A DNA stretch of 64,000 bases from Streptomyces chumphonensis (GTDB lineage Bacteria > Actinomycetota > Actinomycetes > Streptomycetales > Streptomycetaceae): NCBI RefSeq assembly GCF_014779715.1, contig NZ_JACXYU010000003.1, positions 124,001-188,000 on the forward strand. Direction: 5' to 3'. Under the pieces are notes generated by a model. The model was not told where the DNA came from and did not search any database. It was given only the letters and a program-made list of their open reading frames with translations. Shown here piece after piece: positions 1 through 9,032 of this stretch; position 1 is the first letter of the stretch, and each line of letters begins with the position of its first letter. Made by a program: the position numbers and the translations under genes.

Positions 1-2
1 AG

Positions 3-1322
3 GACGGCGAGAGCAAGGTCTTCTCCTGCACCCTCCAGGACGGCCTGACCTTCAGCAACGGCAACGACCTCACGTCCAAGGACGTCAAGCACTCCTTCGA
101 CCGCACGCTGCGGATCGACGACGCCGACGGACCGGCCGTCATGCTGCAGAGCATCGACCGGATCGAGACTCCGGACGACCTGACCGTCGTCTTCCACCTC
201 AACACCTCCGACGCGACGTTCCCGCAGAAGATCGCCTCGGGCGCCGGTTCCATCGTGGACCACCGCGAGTACCCCGCCGACGAGCTCCGCACGGACGGCG
301 AGGCGGTCGGTTCCGGCGTGTACACCATGGAGAGCTTCGGCCCGAAGGAAGCGGTGTTCGCGCCCAACTCCGGCTACCGGGGCCCGGCCGAGGTGCAGAA
401 CTCCGGCCTGACCGTGAAGTTCTACGACGACCCGGGCAAGCTCAAGGCGGCCGTCGAGGAGGAGCGGGTCGACATCGCCTACCGCCACCTGGCCACCGAG
501 GACCTCGCCGAGCTGGAGGCCAGCGCCACCAGCGCGCAGACCGACATCCAGGTCGTGCAGGGCACCAGCGCCGAGGTCCACCACCTCGTCTTCAACCACG
601 ACCACCCCGTCACCGGGAAACTCGGCGTCCGGCAGGCCATCGCCTACCTCGTCGACCGCTCCACGCTCATCCGCGACGTGTACGCGCGCACCGCGGAGCC
701 GCTCTACTCGATCGTCCCGGCGGGCATCACCGGCCACAACACGGCCTTCTTCGACCGCTACGGCCAGCGCCCCCAGCCGGCCAAGGCCGAGGAGGCACTC
801 GCGGCCGAGGGCATCACCGAGCCCGTCGAGCTCACCCTGTGGTCCACGCCCGTCCGCTACGGCGCGCAGACCGACGAGGAGCTGGCCGCCATCGCCGAAC
901 AGCTCAACGCCAGCGGCCTGTTCGACGTGCAGGTGCGCAGCGTCGACCTGGAGCAGTACGAGAAGGACATCGCGGACGGGAAGTACGGCGTCTACGTGAA
1001 GGGCTGGGTGCCCGACTACCCGGACGCCGACAACTTCACGGCACCCTTCTTCGGCAAGGACAACGTCCTCGGCAACAACTACGACGCCGGAGAGATCACC
1101 GGGGAGATCCTCCCGCGTGCCGCCGCCGAGTCCTCCCGGGCGGCGACCGTGGGCGACTTCGGCGCCCTCCAGGACCTCGTCGCCGAGGAACTGCCCCTCC
1201 TGCCCATCTGGCAGGGCAAGCAGTACGCCGTCGCCCAGGACGGCGTCAGCGGGCTGGAGTGGACGCTGGACTCCTCCACCGTCTTCCGCTTCTGGGAGAT
1301 CAGCAAGACGCCGGAGAGCTGA
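3..1322 (+). CDS. ABC transporter substrate-binding protein, family 5 (5' truncated)
   Basis: The frame is open from the first bases of the window, so the N-terminus and lipoprotein signal lie outside it. The visible 439 residues match the SBP_bac_5 family (oligopeptide/dipeptide/nickel binding), with the usual 'LTSKDVKHSFDR' region near the left edge, a central 'AIAYLVDRSTLI' helix and the 'KGWVPDYPDADNF' segment typical of these receptors. It should capture a peptide-like solute outside the membrane and deliver it to a permease. No permease or ATPase gene follows: the next gene is on the other strand behind a shared terminator. The rest of a transporter operon, if present, must therefore lie upstream. 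The substrate cannot be read from the sequence. Confidence 0.9.
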   Translation, partial: DGESKVFSCTLQDGLTFSNGNDLTSKDVKHSFDRTLRIDDADGPAVMLQSIDRIETPDDLTVVFHLNTSDATFPQKIASGAGSIVDHREYPADELRTDGEAVGSGVYTMESFGPKEAVFAPNSGYRGPAEVQNSGLTVKFYDDPGKLKAAVEEERVDIAYRHLATEDLAELEASATSAQTDIQVVQGTSAEVHHLVFNHDHPVTGKLGVRQAIAYLVDRSTLIRDVYARTAEPLYSIVPAGITGHNTAFFDRYGQRPQPAKAEEALAAEGITEPVELTLWSTPVRYGAQTDEELAAIAEQLNASGLFDVQVRSVDLEQYEKDIADGKYGVYVKGWVPDYPDADNFTAPFFGKDNVLGNNYDAGEITGEILPRAAAESSRAATVGDFGALQDLVAEELPLLPIWQGKQYAVAQDGVSGLEWTLDSSTVFRFWEISKTPES

Positions 1323-1339
1323 GCCGGGTCACGGCCGCC

Positions 1340-1373
1340 GGGGCCCTGGGAGCGCACCGCGCCCCGGGGCCCC
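1340..1373. terminator. Bidirectional hairpin between convergent genes
   Basis: A GGGGCCCTGGGAGCGC arm faces GCGCCCCGGGGCCCC across a short loop, with one bulge. It lies 18 bases after the transporter stop and 17 bases before the 3' end of the opposing response-regulator gene. It probably ends transcription from both sides. No clear U-tract is visible, which is usual in this GC range. Confidence 0.6.
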
Positions 1374-1389
1374 GCGCGTTCCGCGCGGC

Positions 1390-2061
1390 TCACCGCGTGC
1401 CGGGACGCACCAGGCCGCTCTCGTACGCGTAGACGGCCGCCTGCACCCGGTCGCGCAGTCGCAGCTTCGTCAGCACGTGGCCCACGTGCGTCTTGACCGT
1501 CGTCTCGCTGACGAACAGGTCGGCGGCGATCTCCGCGTTGGACAGGCCCTTGGCCACCAGCTTGAGCACCTCGACCTCACGCTCGGTCAGGCTGTTCAGC
1601 GCGTCCGGGACCGGTTCCTCGCCGGTGGGCAGCTGGCCGGCGTACTTGTCGAGCAGACGACGCGTGATGCTCGGGGCGAGCATCGCCTCGCCGGCCGCCA
1701 CCACCCGGATCGCCTGCACCAGCTCCTGGGCCGGAGCGTCCTTGAGCAGGAAGCCGCTGGCGCCCGCGCGCAGCGCCTCCACCACGTACTCGTCCAGGTC
1801 GAACGTGGTCAGCACGAGCACCTTCGCCGGACCGTCCTTCGCCGGCCCGGTGATCTGCCGCGTCGCCTCGACGCCGTCCATGCGCGGCATCCGGATGTCC
1901 ATCAGCACCACGTCCGGCTGCAGGGCCCGTACCTGCTCCAGCGCCTGCTGTCCGTCACCGGCCTCCCCGACGACGGCGATGTCCTGCTCCGCCTCCAGGA
2001 TCATCCGGAAGCCGGTGCGCAGCAGCGGCTGGTCATCGACGAGCAGAACGCGGACAGCCAC
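1390..2061 (-). CDS. NarL/FixJ-family response regulator (orphan)
   Basis: A 223-residue DNA-binding response regulator. The N-terminal receiver has the acidic pair D9-D10, phospho-acceptor D55 in 'VVLMDIRMP', and the conserved Thr ('VLVLTTFD') and Lys ('FLLKDAP'). The C-terminal LuxR-type helix-turn-helix is 'LTEREVEVLKLVAKGLSNAEIAADLFVSETTVKTHVGHVLTKL'-like in full. I chose the GTG at 2061 because GGAGGAG lies 5 bases upstream; an ATG seven codons earlier lacks a ribosome site. No histidine kinase is adjacent: the upstream neighbour on the same strand is a nuclease gene. The cognate kinase is either elsewhere or lost. Confidence 0.9.
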   Translation of the reverse strand: MAVRVLLVDDQPLLRTGFRMILEAEQDIAVVGEAGDGQQALEQVRALQPDVVLMDIRMPRMDGVEATRQITGPAKDGPAKVLVLTTFDLDEYVVEALRAGASGFLLKDAPAQELVQAIRVVAAGEAMLAPSITRRLLDKYAGQLPTGEEPVPDALNSLTEREVEVLKLVAKGLSNAEIAADLFVSETTVKTHVGHVLTKLRLRDRVQAAVYAYESGLVRPGTR

Positions 2062-2127
2062 AGGAACTCCTCCACAGGCCACGGACGACGGTCGCCGCCC
2101 ATTGTCCCCCAGGGCGCGTCGCGCCGA

Positions 2128-3069
2128 TCACTCCGGGGCCGCGCCCTCCGGCGCCGGGTGCGCCTCGGCCGCCGACGCCGAGCGGGGCTCCGGCAGCGGC
2201 AGCACCAACGGGTACGGCGGCGGAGTGCCCCCGAACTCGGGACAGTGCTCCCGGTGGTCGCACCACCCGCACAGCCCGCTCCGGCGCGGGCGCCAGTCCC
2301 CGGACTCGGTGGCCTGCTCGATGGCCTCCCACAGGGCCAGCAGCTTGCGCTCCAGGCCCACCAGGTCCGCCTCGTCGGGGTCGTGGGTGAGCACGTCGCC
2401 GCTGCCGAGGTAGACGAGCTGGAGCCGCCTGGGCACGACCCCCTTCAGCCGCCACACGACCAGGGCGTAGAACTTCATCTGGAAGAGGGCCTCGGCCTCG
2501 AACTCCGGACGCGGCGCCTTGCCCGTCTTGTAGTCGACGATCCGCACCTCGCCGGTGGGCGCCACGTCCACCCGGTCGATGATGCCCCGCAGCCACAGCC
2601 CCGAGTCGAGCCGGACCTCCACGAACATCTCCCGCTCGGCCGGCTCCAGCCGCGTGGGGTCCTCCAGGGCGAACCACCGCTCCACCAGGGACTCGGCCTC
2701 CGCCAGCCACCGCGCCAACGCCTCGGTGTCCACGGCGCCCGCCGCCCGCCCCTCGGCGTCGGCGCCGCCCGTCGGCCCGTCCGCCGCGAAGAGCGCCGAG
2801 AGCTCGGGGCGCCGTTCCAGCAGCCGTTCCCACTCGCCCGCCACCAGTCCCCGCGCCCGGGGGGCGGTGCGGGCGTCGGCGGGCGCGTCGAAGAGCCGCT
2901 CCAGCACCGCGTGCACGACCGTGCCGCGCACGGCGGCGGCGCTCGGCTTCTCCGGCAGTTTGTCGATCACCCGGAAGCGGTACAGCAAGGGGCACCGCAT
3001 GAAGTCGGACGCCCGCGAGGGGGACAACGAGTGCGGCGGCAGGGCCGGACGACGGCTGGCGGTTCCCAT
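2128..3069 (-). CDS. RecB-family PD-(D/E)XK nuclease with Fe-S cysteines
   Basis: A 313-residue stand-alone RecB/Cas4/AddB-like nuclease. It begins 'LSPSRASDFMRCPLLYRF', then has the catalytic His in 'GTVVHAVLERLF', Asp in 'GIIDRVD' and the Asp-x-Lys core 'VRIVDYKTGK'. One Cys near the N-terminus (MRCP) and three in 'CGWCDHREHC' near the C-terminus match the 4Fe-4S staple of AddB/Cas4-type nucleases. It is expected to degrade or process DNA ends; no helicase partner is adjacent. The start at 3069 gives the normal family N-terminus; the frame stays open upstream for over 1 kb, but that part is antisense to the protease gene and has no family similarity. Confidence 0.85.
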   Translation of the reverse strand: MGTASRRPALPPHSLSPSRASDFMRCPLLYRFRVIDKLPEKPSAAAVRGTVVHAVLERLFDAPADARTAPRARGLVAGEWERLLERRPELSALFAADGPTGGADAEGRAAGAVDTEALARWLAEAESLVERWFALEDPTRLEPAEREMFVEVRLDSGLWLRGIIDRVDVAPTGEVRIVDYKTGKAPRPEFEAEALFQMKFYALVVWRLKGVVPRRLQLVYLGSGDVLTHDPDEADLVGLERKLLALWEAIEQATESGDWRPRRSGLCGWCDHREHCPEFGGTPPPYPLVLPLPEPRSASAAEAHPAPEGAAPE

Positions 3070-3189
3070 GGCGCAGACCCTACGGCCCCGCACCGACATC
3101 CGGGCACATACCATCGACCCCAGCACCCCACCCTCCCGCAGCACCGCGGGAGCGGCGCACGGTGCGCGGACCGCAGCAGAGGGGAGCCA

Positions 3190-4449
3190 GTGGCAGACAC
3201 CGGTGGCAACGGGGGCGGCGAGGCGCCGCGGCAGGAGCCGCGGCCACCGCGGGGCGGCGACCGGGGCGGTCGGCCGCCCGTCAAACGTCCCCGGGAACGC
3301 GGCGGCGGCATCCTCATGGGCCGCCCCTTCGGCGTGCCCGTCTACGTGGCGCCGAGCTGGTTCCTCGTCGCCGCGCTCATCACCTGGGTGTTCGGCGGAC
3401 AGCTCGACCGCGTCCTGCCCGACCTCGGCACCGCGCGCTACGTCATCGCGCTGTTCTTCGCGGTCGCCTTCTACGCCTCGGTCCTCGTGCACGAGCTGGC
3501 CCACACCGTCGCCGCGCTGCGCTTCCGGCTCCCCGTGCGCCGCATCCAGCTCCAGTTCTTCGGGGGTGTCTCGGAGATCGAGAAGGAGTCCGAGACGCCG
3601 GGCCGGGAGTTCGTGCTGGCCTTCGTGGGCCCCCTGCTCTCGCTCGTGCTCGCCGGGGTCTTCTACGTGGCCCTGCTCGGCGTCGAGGCGCGCACGATCC
3701 CCGGCGTCCTGCTCGTCGGCCTCATGCTGTCCAACCTCATCGTGGCCGCCTTCAACCTCCTGCCCGGGCTGCCGCTGGACGGCGGACGCATGCTGCGCGC
3801 CGTCATCTGGAAGCTCAGCGGGGATCCGATGACCGGCACCGTGGCCGCCGCCTGGACCGGCCGGGCGCTGGCCGTCGCCGTCCTCATCGGCCTGCCCCTG
3901 GCCACCCACGCCGGGGGACTGGGGGACCAGGAGGTCGGCGGCCTCGGGTCCGTCACCGACGCCCTCCTCGCGGCCATCCTCGCCGCGATCATCTGGACGG
4001 GCGCCGGCAACAGCCTCCGCATGGCCCGGCTCCGCGCCCGGCTCCCGGAGCTCAGCGCCCGCGCCCTGACCCGGCGCGCCGTGCCCGTCAGCGCCGAGAC
4101 GCCGCTGTCGGAGGGCCTGCGCCGGGCGAACGAGTCGGGCGCGCGCGCCCTGGTGGTCGTGGACGGCCAGGGCACCCCGACCGGCGTCGTCCGCGAGACG
4201 GGCATCGTCTCCGTACCCGACCACCGTCGGCCCTGGGTCGCCGCCGGCACGCTGGCCCAGGACCTCACCGACGACCTGCGCATCTCCGCCGAGCTCGCCG
4301 GCGAGGAGCTGCTCGACCACCTGCGCGCCGCCCCCGCCACGGAGTACCTCGTGGTCGAGGAGACCGGCGAGGTCTACGGCGTCCTGTCCACCGCCGACGT
4401 CGAACGGGCGTTCGTCGCCGCGATGGGCAAGCAGCACGCGCACGGCTGA
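3190..4449 (+). CDS. Site-2 (M50) intramembrane metalloprotease with CBS pair
   Basis: A 419-residue membrane protein. A disordered Gly/Pro/Arg-rich leader of about 40 residues precedes several hydrophobic segments. The zinc motif HELAH begins at residue 101, and the second metal motif 'LLPGLPLDGGR' follows further on. The C-terminal third is soluble and carries two CBS motifs, the arrangement of Rip3-type S2P proteases. It would cut transmembrane substrates such as anti-sigma factors inside the membrane, with the CBS pair perhaps sensing a nucleotide (inference). The GTG at 3190 has GAGGGGAG just upstream. It is divergent from the nuclease gene across a 120-base gap. Confidence 0.9.
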   Translation: MADTGGNGGGEAPRQEPRPPRGGDRGGRPPVKRPRERGGGILMGRPFGVPVYVAPSWFLVAALITWVFGGQLDRVLPDLGTARYVIALFFAVAFYASVLVHELAHTVAALRFRLPVRRIQLQFFGGVSEIEKESETPGREFVLAFVGPLLSLVLAGVFYVALLGVEARTIPGVLLVGLMLSNLIVAAFNLLPGLPLDGGRMLRAVIWKLSGDPMTGTVAAAWTGRALAVAVLIGLPLATHAGGLGDQEVGGLGSVTDALLAAILAAIIWTGAGNSLRMARLRARLPELSARALTRRAVPVSAETPLSEGLRRANESGARALVVVDGQGTPTGVVRETGIVSVPDHRRPWVAAGTLAQDLTDDLRISAELAGEELLDHLRAAPATEYLVVEETGEVYGVLSTADVERAFVAAMGKQHAHG

Positions 4450-4526
4450 CGGGCGACCGCCGCCCCCGTTCCGGCTCCCCGGCCCTCGATTCGGACCGCC
4501 GCCGCCGCTCGACTAGGGTGGCACCC

Positions 4527-5435
4527 ATGTCCGAACCGACCGGTGCCGCCCGCCGTCGCGGGCCCTTCCAGGTCGGGGACCAGGTCCAGCTCACCGACCC
4601 CAAGGGACGCCACTACACCATCACGCTCGAAGAGGGAAAGAGCTTCCACACCCACAAGGGTGCCTTTCCCCATGACGAGCTGATCGGTGCTCCCGAAGGC
4701 AGTGTCGTCCGAACCACTGGAAACGTCGCCTACCTGGCGCTGCGCCCCCTGCTCCCCGACTACGTCCTGTCCATGCCGCGCGGAGCGGCCGTCGTCTATC
4801 CCAAGGACGCCGGCCAGATCCTCTCCATGGCCGACATCTTCCCCGGCGCGCGTGTCGTCGAGGCGGGCGTCGGCTCCGGGTCGCTCAGCACCTTCCTGCT
4901 GCGGGCCATCGGCGACCAGGGCATGCTCCACTCCTACGAGCGACGCGCCGACTTCGCCGACATCGCCCGGCAGAACGTCGAGCGGTACTTCGGTTCCGCG
5001 CACCCCGCGTGGCGCCTGACCGTCGGAGACCTCCAGGACCACCTGGACGACACCGACGTGGACCGCGTCATCCTGGACATGCTGGCCCCCTGGGAGTGCC
5101 TGGACGCCGTCTCCAAGGCGCTCGTGCCCGGCGGGCTGCTCTGCGCCTACGTGGCCACCACGACGCAGCTCGCCCGCACGGTCGAGGCGATCCGCGAGCA
5201 CGGGACGTTCAACGAGCCCGCCGCCTGGGAGACGATGGTGCGCAACTGGCACATCGAGGGTCTCGCGGTGCGTCCCGACCACCGCATGATCGGCCACACC
5301 GGCTTCCTGCTCACCGCCCGGCGCCTCGCCGACGGGGTCGAGCCCCCGCTGCGCCGCCGTCGGCCCGCCAAGGGGGCCTACGGGGAGGACTACACCGGTC
5401 ACGGTGCCGCTTCGGGCGGCGGCGGCCGCCCCTGA
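4527..5435 (+). CDS. trmI: tRNA (adenine-58-N1)-methyltransferase
   Basis: A 302-residue class I SAM-dependent methyltransferase of the TrmI/GCD14 family, making m1A58 in the tRNA T-loop as a homotetramer. Family landmarks are the N-terminal beta domain 'GDQVQLTDPKGRHYTITL', the 'HTHKG' segment, the SAM loop 'VVEAGVGSGSLSTFLLRAIG' and the active-site 'DRVILDMLAPWECL'. Position next to the proteasome ATPase gene is common in actinobacteria (Mycobacterium Rv2118c is the family reference). There is no Shine-Dalgarno; a -10-like TAGGGT ends 7 bases before the ATG, so the mRNA may be leaderless. A strong hairpin follows the stop. Confidence 0.95.
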   Translation: MSEPTGAARRRGPFQVGDQVQLTDPKGRHYTITLEEGKSFHTHKGAFPHDELIGAPEGSVVRTTGNVAYLALRPLLPDYVLSMPRGAAVVYPKDAGQILSMADIFPGARVVEAGVGSGSLSTFLLRAIGDQGMLHSYERRADFADIARQNVERYFGSAHPAWRLTVGDLQDHLDDTDVDRVILDMLAPWECLDAVSKALVPGGLLCAYVATTTQLARTVEAIREHGTFNEPAAWETMVRNWHIEGLAVRPDHRMIGHTGFLLTARRLADGVEPPLRRRRPAKGAYGEDYTGHGAASGGGGRP

Positions 5436-5438
5436 GGC

Positions 5439-5482
5439 CGCTCCCGCTCCCGGCGGCCGCCGTGCCGCCGGGAGCGGGAGCG
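5439..5482 (+). terminator. Strong terminator hairpin after trmI
   Basis: A perfect 19-bp stem (arms 5439-5457 and 5464-5482) with a 6-base loop starts 4 bases after the trmI stop codon. It should end trmI transcription cleanly. Confidence 0.75.
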
Positions 5483-5644
5483 CACCCGGGCGCCGGGAAG
5501 AGCAGGTATGCCGAGGGCGCACGGTTCTCCGGCGCCCGACACGACCTGTGCGCCCCTAGGGCCCTCGCCGTTCCGCCGCTCTGTGACGTGTGGCACCATG
5601 CTGGCACCCCGTCAGCGCCACTCTTTTCACAGGAGTCACCCCGC

Positions 5645-6202
5645 GTGCAGCCCACGGCAGGCTCGGACCTCCCGCACACCCGCTCCCGTTCCCCGCACTG
5701 GCTGATCACCGGCGCGGCCCTCGCGGCGCTCCTGGCCGCCGCCGCCCTCGTGCGGCCCGCGGACGCCGCCGGCCCCGCCCCGGGGCCCCCGGCCGGCCCC
5801 GACCCGACACAGGCGCGGTACCCCGTCGACTGCGGCCCGTGGGAACTGAAGGTCACCGACCGCGCCGAGGCCGACTTCGACGCCGACGGCCAGGCCGAGA
5901 CGGTCGCCGTCGTACGGTGCGCCACCGGCGCGGGCACACCGCCCAGCGGCATGTTCGTCCTCGCGCACCCCGCCGACCCCGGCGGCGCGCCCCGCGTCGC
6001 GATGACCCTGGTGGAGCCGGCGGACCAGCACAGCGTCGACGCGCTGACGGTGCGCCGGGGGACGATAGCGGCGACGCTGCGCGGCTACTCCACCCCCGAG
6101 GTGCCCCGCTGCTGCCCCGACCGTGAGCTCGACGTGCGGTGGCGGTGGCAGAACGGTGCCTTCACCCGGGACTCCGTCGGGGCGGCAGGCGCCCCGGTGT
6201 GA
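5645..6202 (+). CDS. Secreted or membrane-anchored protein of unknown function
   Basis: A 185-residue protein that I cannot assign to a named family. About 20 polar residues precede a hydrophobic Ala/Leu stretch ('WLITGAALAALLAAAALV') ending in 'ADAAG', which looks like a Sec signal or membrane anchor. A Pro/Gly-rich linker leads into a compact extracellular domain with 'DFDADGQAETVAVVRC' (like FG-GAP/VCBS-type calcium loops) and 'VPRCCPDRELDVRWRW', including paired cysteines. The GTG at 5645 follows an AGGAG about 11 bases upstream. It converges on the ferredoxin gene with only 13 bases between the stops. Confidence 0.7.
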   Translation: MQPTAGSDLPHTRSRSPHWLITGAALAALLAAAALVRPADAAGPAPGPPAGPDPTQARYPVDCGPWELKVTDRAEADFDADGQAETVAVVRCATGAGTPPSGMFVLAHPADPGGAPRVAMTLVEPADQHSVDALTVRRGTIAATLRGYSTPEVPRCCPDRELDVRWRWQNGAFTRDSVGAAGAPV

Positions 6203-6215
6203 GGGGCGCGGCGGG

Positions 6216-6524
6216 TCAGTCCGCCTCCGGTCCGTAGACCTCCACGCCGTCCGTGGCCCGGCGGACGTGGATGCACTCGCCCGGACAGTCCTTCGCGGAC
6301 TCCGCGACGTCCCGCAGCAGCGGGAGCGGGACCGGGACCGTCGCACCGGCCTCGGTGCGCAGCTCGTCGTCCTCCCCCTTGACGTAGGCCAGCCCGTCGA
6401 TGTCCAGCTCGAAGACCTCGGGCGCGTACTGCGCGCAGATGCCGTCGCCGGTGCACAGGTCCTGGTCGATCCAGACCTCCAGTGCGGTCTGCTCGCCGGT
6501 CGCTGTCTCGTTCTGCACGGTCAT
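6216..6524 (-). CDS. Ferredoxin (3Fe-4S type)
   Basis: A 102-residue small electron carrier. The cluster motif reads C-T-G-D-G-I-C (C24 to C30), with Asp27 in the slot of the usual second cysteine, followed by 'APEVF' and a distal 'DCPGEC'. This pattern is typical of [3Fe-4S], or Asp-ligated, ferredoxins that serve cytochromes P450 and other oxidoreductases. A charged, acidic insert separates the two halves. No P450 is nearby, so the partner is unknown. It is transcribed away from the proteasome ATPase gene across a roughly 510-base gap. Confidence 0.88.
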   Translation of the reverse strand: MTVQNETATGEQTALEVWIDQDLCTGDGICAQYAPEVFELDIDGLAYVKGEDDELRTEAGATVPVPLPLLRDVAESAKDCPGECIHVRRATDGVEVYGPEAD

Positions 6525-7037
6525 GTCCCCTGCCGTTTCCTGCGTGGCGTGATCTGACGGGTGCCCGCGTGGACGGGTGTTGACGCCTCCGACGATACCC
6601 GCGCGCGGCCGTCCACCGGGCTGGGGGTCGGGCTCCACGCCTCGGCCGCCGTGACCGGTCTCCGGGTGTCGACGGCGGCCGGTTCCCGCCCCTCGCGGCA
6701 CTCCGCGAGACGGCCGTCGTGCGCCGGAACGGCACCCGCACCGCCGCCGTCGACCGCCCCCCGGGGCGTGATCGGCGTGGTGCGCTGGGGAGTTGAGGGC
6801 GTCGGGACGCGGCGCGTAACCCCAGGTCCGGGCAGGTGCGTCGGTTCCGCGCCCGGGATCCCGTCACCGCCGGTGACCGGGCGATGTTTGGCGGGTGGGT
6901 ATCCCCTTGGCGTGAGGGAGCGCGCAAGGGTGAAGATCGGACACACCCCGACAGTCTTTGTGATCTAGGGGTTTCAACCACCACGGGCCCAGGTAGGGTC
7001 AGGAAGCGTCCAGCTCCCCCAAGAGGAGGTGAGGACC
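6525..7037. promoter_or_regulatory. Long divergent intergenic region before arc
   Basis: About 510 bases separate the divergent ferredoxin and arc genes. I find no convincing gene in it. Close to arc, a TAGGGT (6994-6999) with TTTCAA 16 bases upstream is a plausible vegetative promoter, followed by a strong AGAGGAGGTGAGG ribosome site. The segment around 6880-6980 is unusually rich in A/T runs for this genome and may hold further promoter elements. Confidence 0.4.
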
Positions 7038-8804
7038 GTGGCAGCCCACGACGACGACATCAACCGCGGCCCCCGGCCCGGTCGGGGTTCCGAAGACCCC
7101 GCCGGCCAGGTCGCATATCTCGAGCAGGAGATCGCCGTCCTGCGCCGCAAGCTCGCCGACTCTCCGCGGCACACTCGGATTCTCGAGGAGCGGATCGTCG
7201 AGCTGCAGACCAACCTCGCGGGTGTCTCCGCGCAGAACGAGCGGCTCGCCGGCACGCTCCGGGAAGCCCGCGACCAGATCGTCGCCCTGAAGGAGGAGGT
7301 CGACCGGCTCGCGCAGCCACCCGCCGGCTTCGGCGTGTTCCTTCAGGCCAACGAGGACGGCACGGCCGACATCTTCACCGGGGGGCGCAAGCTCCGGGTC
7401 AACGTCAGCCCCGGCATCGAGCTCGGGGACCTCCGCCGGGGGCAGGAGGTGATGCTCAACGAAGCGCTCAACGTGGTCGACGCCATGGAGTTCGAGCGCG
7501 CGGGGGACATCGTCACCCTCAAGGAGGTCCTGGAGGACCGCGAGCGCGCCCTGGTGGTCGGGCACACCGACGAGGAGCGGGTGGTGCGGCTCGCCGAGCC
7601 GCTGCTGCGGACGACGCTGCGCGCCGGTGACGCCCTCCTGCTGGAGCCCCGTTCCGGGTACGTCTACGAGGTCGTGCCCAAGAGCGAGGTCGAGGAGCTG
7701 GTCCTCGAAGAGGTTCCGGACATCGACTACACCAAGATCGGTGGCCTGGGCGGCCAGATCGAGCTGATCCGGGACGCCGTCGAGCTTCCCTACCTCTATC
7801 CGGACCTGTTCAAGGAGCACGAGCTGCGTCCGCCCAAGGGCGTGCTGCTCTACGGCCCGCCCGGCTGCGGCAAGACGCTCATCGCGAAGGCCGTCGCCAA
7901 CTCCCTGGCGAAGAAGGTCGCCGAGGTCACCGGCAAGCCCGCCGGGAAGAGCTTCTTCCTCAACATCAAGGGCCCCGAGCTGCTCAACAAGTACGTCGGC
8001 GAGACCGAGCGGCACATCCGGCTCGTCTTCCAGCGGGCCCGGGAGAAGGCCAGCGAGGGCACGCCGGTCATCGTCTTCTTCGACGAGATGGACTCCCTCT
8101 TCCGCACCCGCGGCTCGGGGGTCAGCTCGGACGTGGAGAACACCATCGTCCCGCAGCTGCTCTCCGAGATCGACGGCGTGGAGGGGCTGGAGAACGTCAT
8201 CGTGATCGGTGCCTCCAACCGCGAGGACATGATCGACCCGGCCATCCTGCGCCCCGGCCGCCTCGACGTGAAGATCAAGATCGAGCGCCCGGACGCCGAG
8301 GCCGCCAAGGACATCTTCTCCAAGTACCTCACGTCCACCCTGCCGATCCACACCGACGACCTCGCCGAGCACGCGGGCGACGCCAAGGCGGCGGTCGCGG
8401 GGATGATCCAGTCGGTCGTGGAGCAGATGTACGCGGAGTCCGAGGAGAACCGCTTCCTGGAGGTCACCTACGCCAACGGTGACAAGGAAGTGCTGTACTT
8501 CAAGGACTTCAACTCCGGTGCCATGATCCAGAACATCGTGGACCGGGCGAAGAAGATGGCCATCAAGGCCTTCCTCGACCACGACCAGAAGGGTCTGCGC
8601 GTCTCCCACCTGCTCGCCGCCTGCGTGGACGAGTTCAAGGAGAACGAGGACCTGCCGAACACCACCAACCCGGACGACTGGGCCCGCATCTCCGGCAAGA
8701 AGGGCGAGCGGATCGTCTTCATCCGCACGCTGGTCACCGGGAAGCAGGGCGCGGACACCGGGCGCTCCATCGACACGGTGGCGAACACCGGTCAGTACCT
8801 GTAG
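7038..8804 (+). CDS. arc: Proteasome-associated AAA+ ATPase ARC/Mpa
   Basis: A 588-residue ring ATPase that recognises Pup-tagged proteins, unfolds them and threads them into the 20S proteasome. Residues about 12-95 form the coiled coil that binds Pup. An OB-fold region follows, then the AAA module with Walker A 'GPPGCGKT' at 273-280, Walker B '[10 protein letters not shown]' (D349-E350) and '[17 protein letters not shown]'. The C-terminus ends Gln-Tyr-Leu, the Mpa-type tail that docks into the alpha ring and opens the gate. I chose the GTG at 7038, 7 bases after GGAGGT; an in-frame GTG three codons earlier sits inside the ribosome site. It has its own terminator. Confidence 0.97.
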   Translation: MAAHDDDINRGPRPGRGSEDPAGQVAYLEQEIAVLRRKLADSPRHTRILEERIVELQTNLAGVSAQNERLAGTLREARDQIVALKEEVDRLAQPPAGFGVFLQANEDGTADIFTGGRKLRVNVSPGIELGDLRRGQEVMLNEALNVVDAMEFERAGDIVTLKEVLEDRERALVVGHTDEERVVRLAEPLLRTTLRAGDALLLEPRSGYVYEVVPKSEVEELVLEEVPDIDYTKIGGLGGQIELIRDAVELPYLYPDLFKEHELRPPKGVLLYGPPGCGKTLIAKAVANSLAKKVAEVTGKPAGKSFFLNIKGPELLNKYVGETERHIRLVFQRAREKASEGTPVIVFFDEMDSLFRTRGSGVSSDVENTIVPQLLSEIDGVEGLENVIVIGASNREDMIDPAILRPGRLDVKIKIERPDAEAAKDIFSKYLTSTLPIHTDDLAEHAGDAKAAVAGMIQSVVEQMYAESEENRFLEVTYANGDKEVLYFKDFNSGAMIQNIVDRAKKMAIKAFLDHDQKGLRVSHLLAACVDEFKENEDLPNTTNPDDWARISGKKGERIVFIRTLVTGKQGADTGRSIDTVANTGQYL

Positions 8805-8814
8805 TGACGACACC

Positions 8815-8860
8815 GTCCGGCTGCGGCATCCCCCTGCGGGTTGCCGCAGCCGGACCTTTT
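8815..8860 (+). terminator. Terminator after arc
   Basis: A perfect 14-bp stem (8815-8828 with 8842-8855), a 13-base loop and a CTTTT tail lie 10 bases after the arc stop. This is a canonical intrinsic terminator, so dop is probably transcribed separately. Confidence 0.8.
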
Positions 8861-9032
8861 CCGACTGACACCGTTCCCGCACCGGCCTCCACGAGGCGCG
8901 TCCCGCGGTTAGGCTCGGGCGTACCGGCGTACGACGCCGCCGCGTGCCGTACGGGGGCCGTCACGGGACGGCCGCGCGGGCGGGACGTGAGCGCCGGCCG
9001 GGCCGCGGCCGGCGTCGGGCAAGGAGGGCCGC

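Noticed and set aside
6561..6968. Open frame in the ferredoxin-arc gap
   Set aside because: Composition is biased toward Arg, Ser and Gly, there is no ribosome site, and the region fits a promoter gap better.
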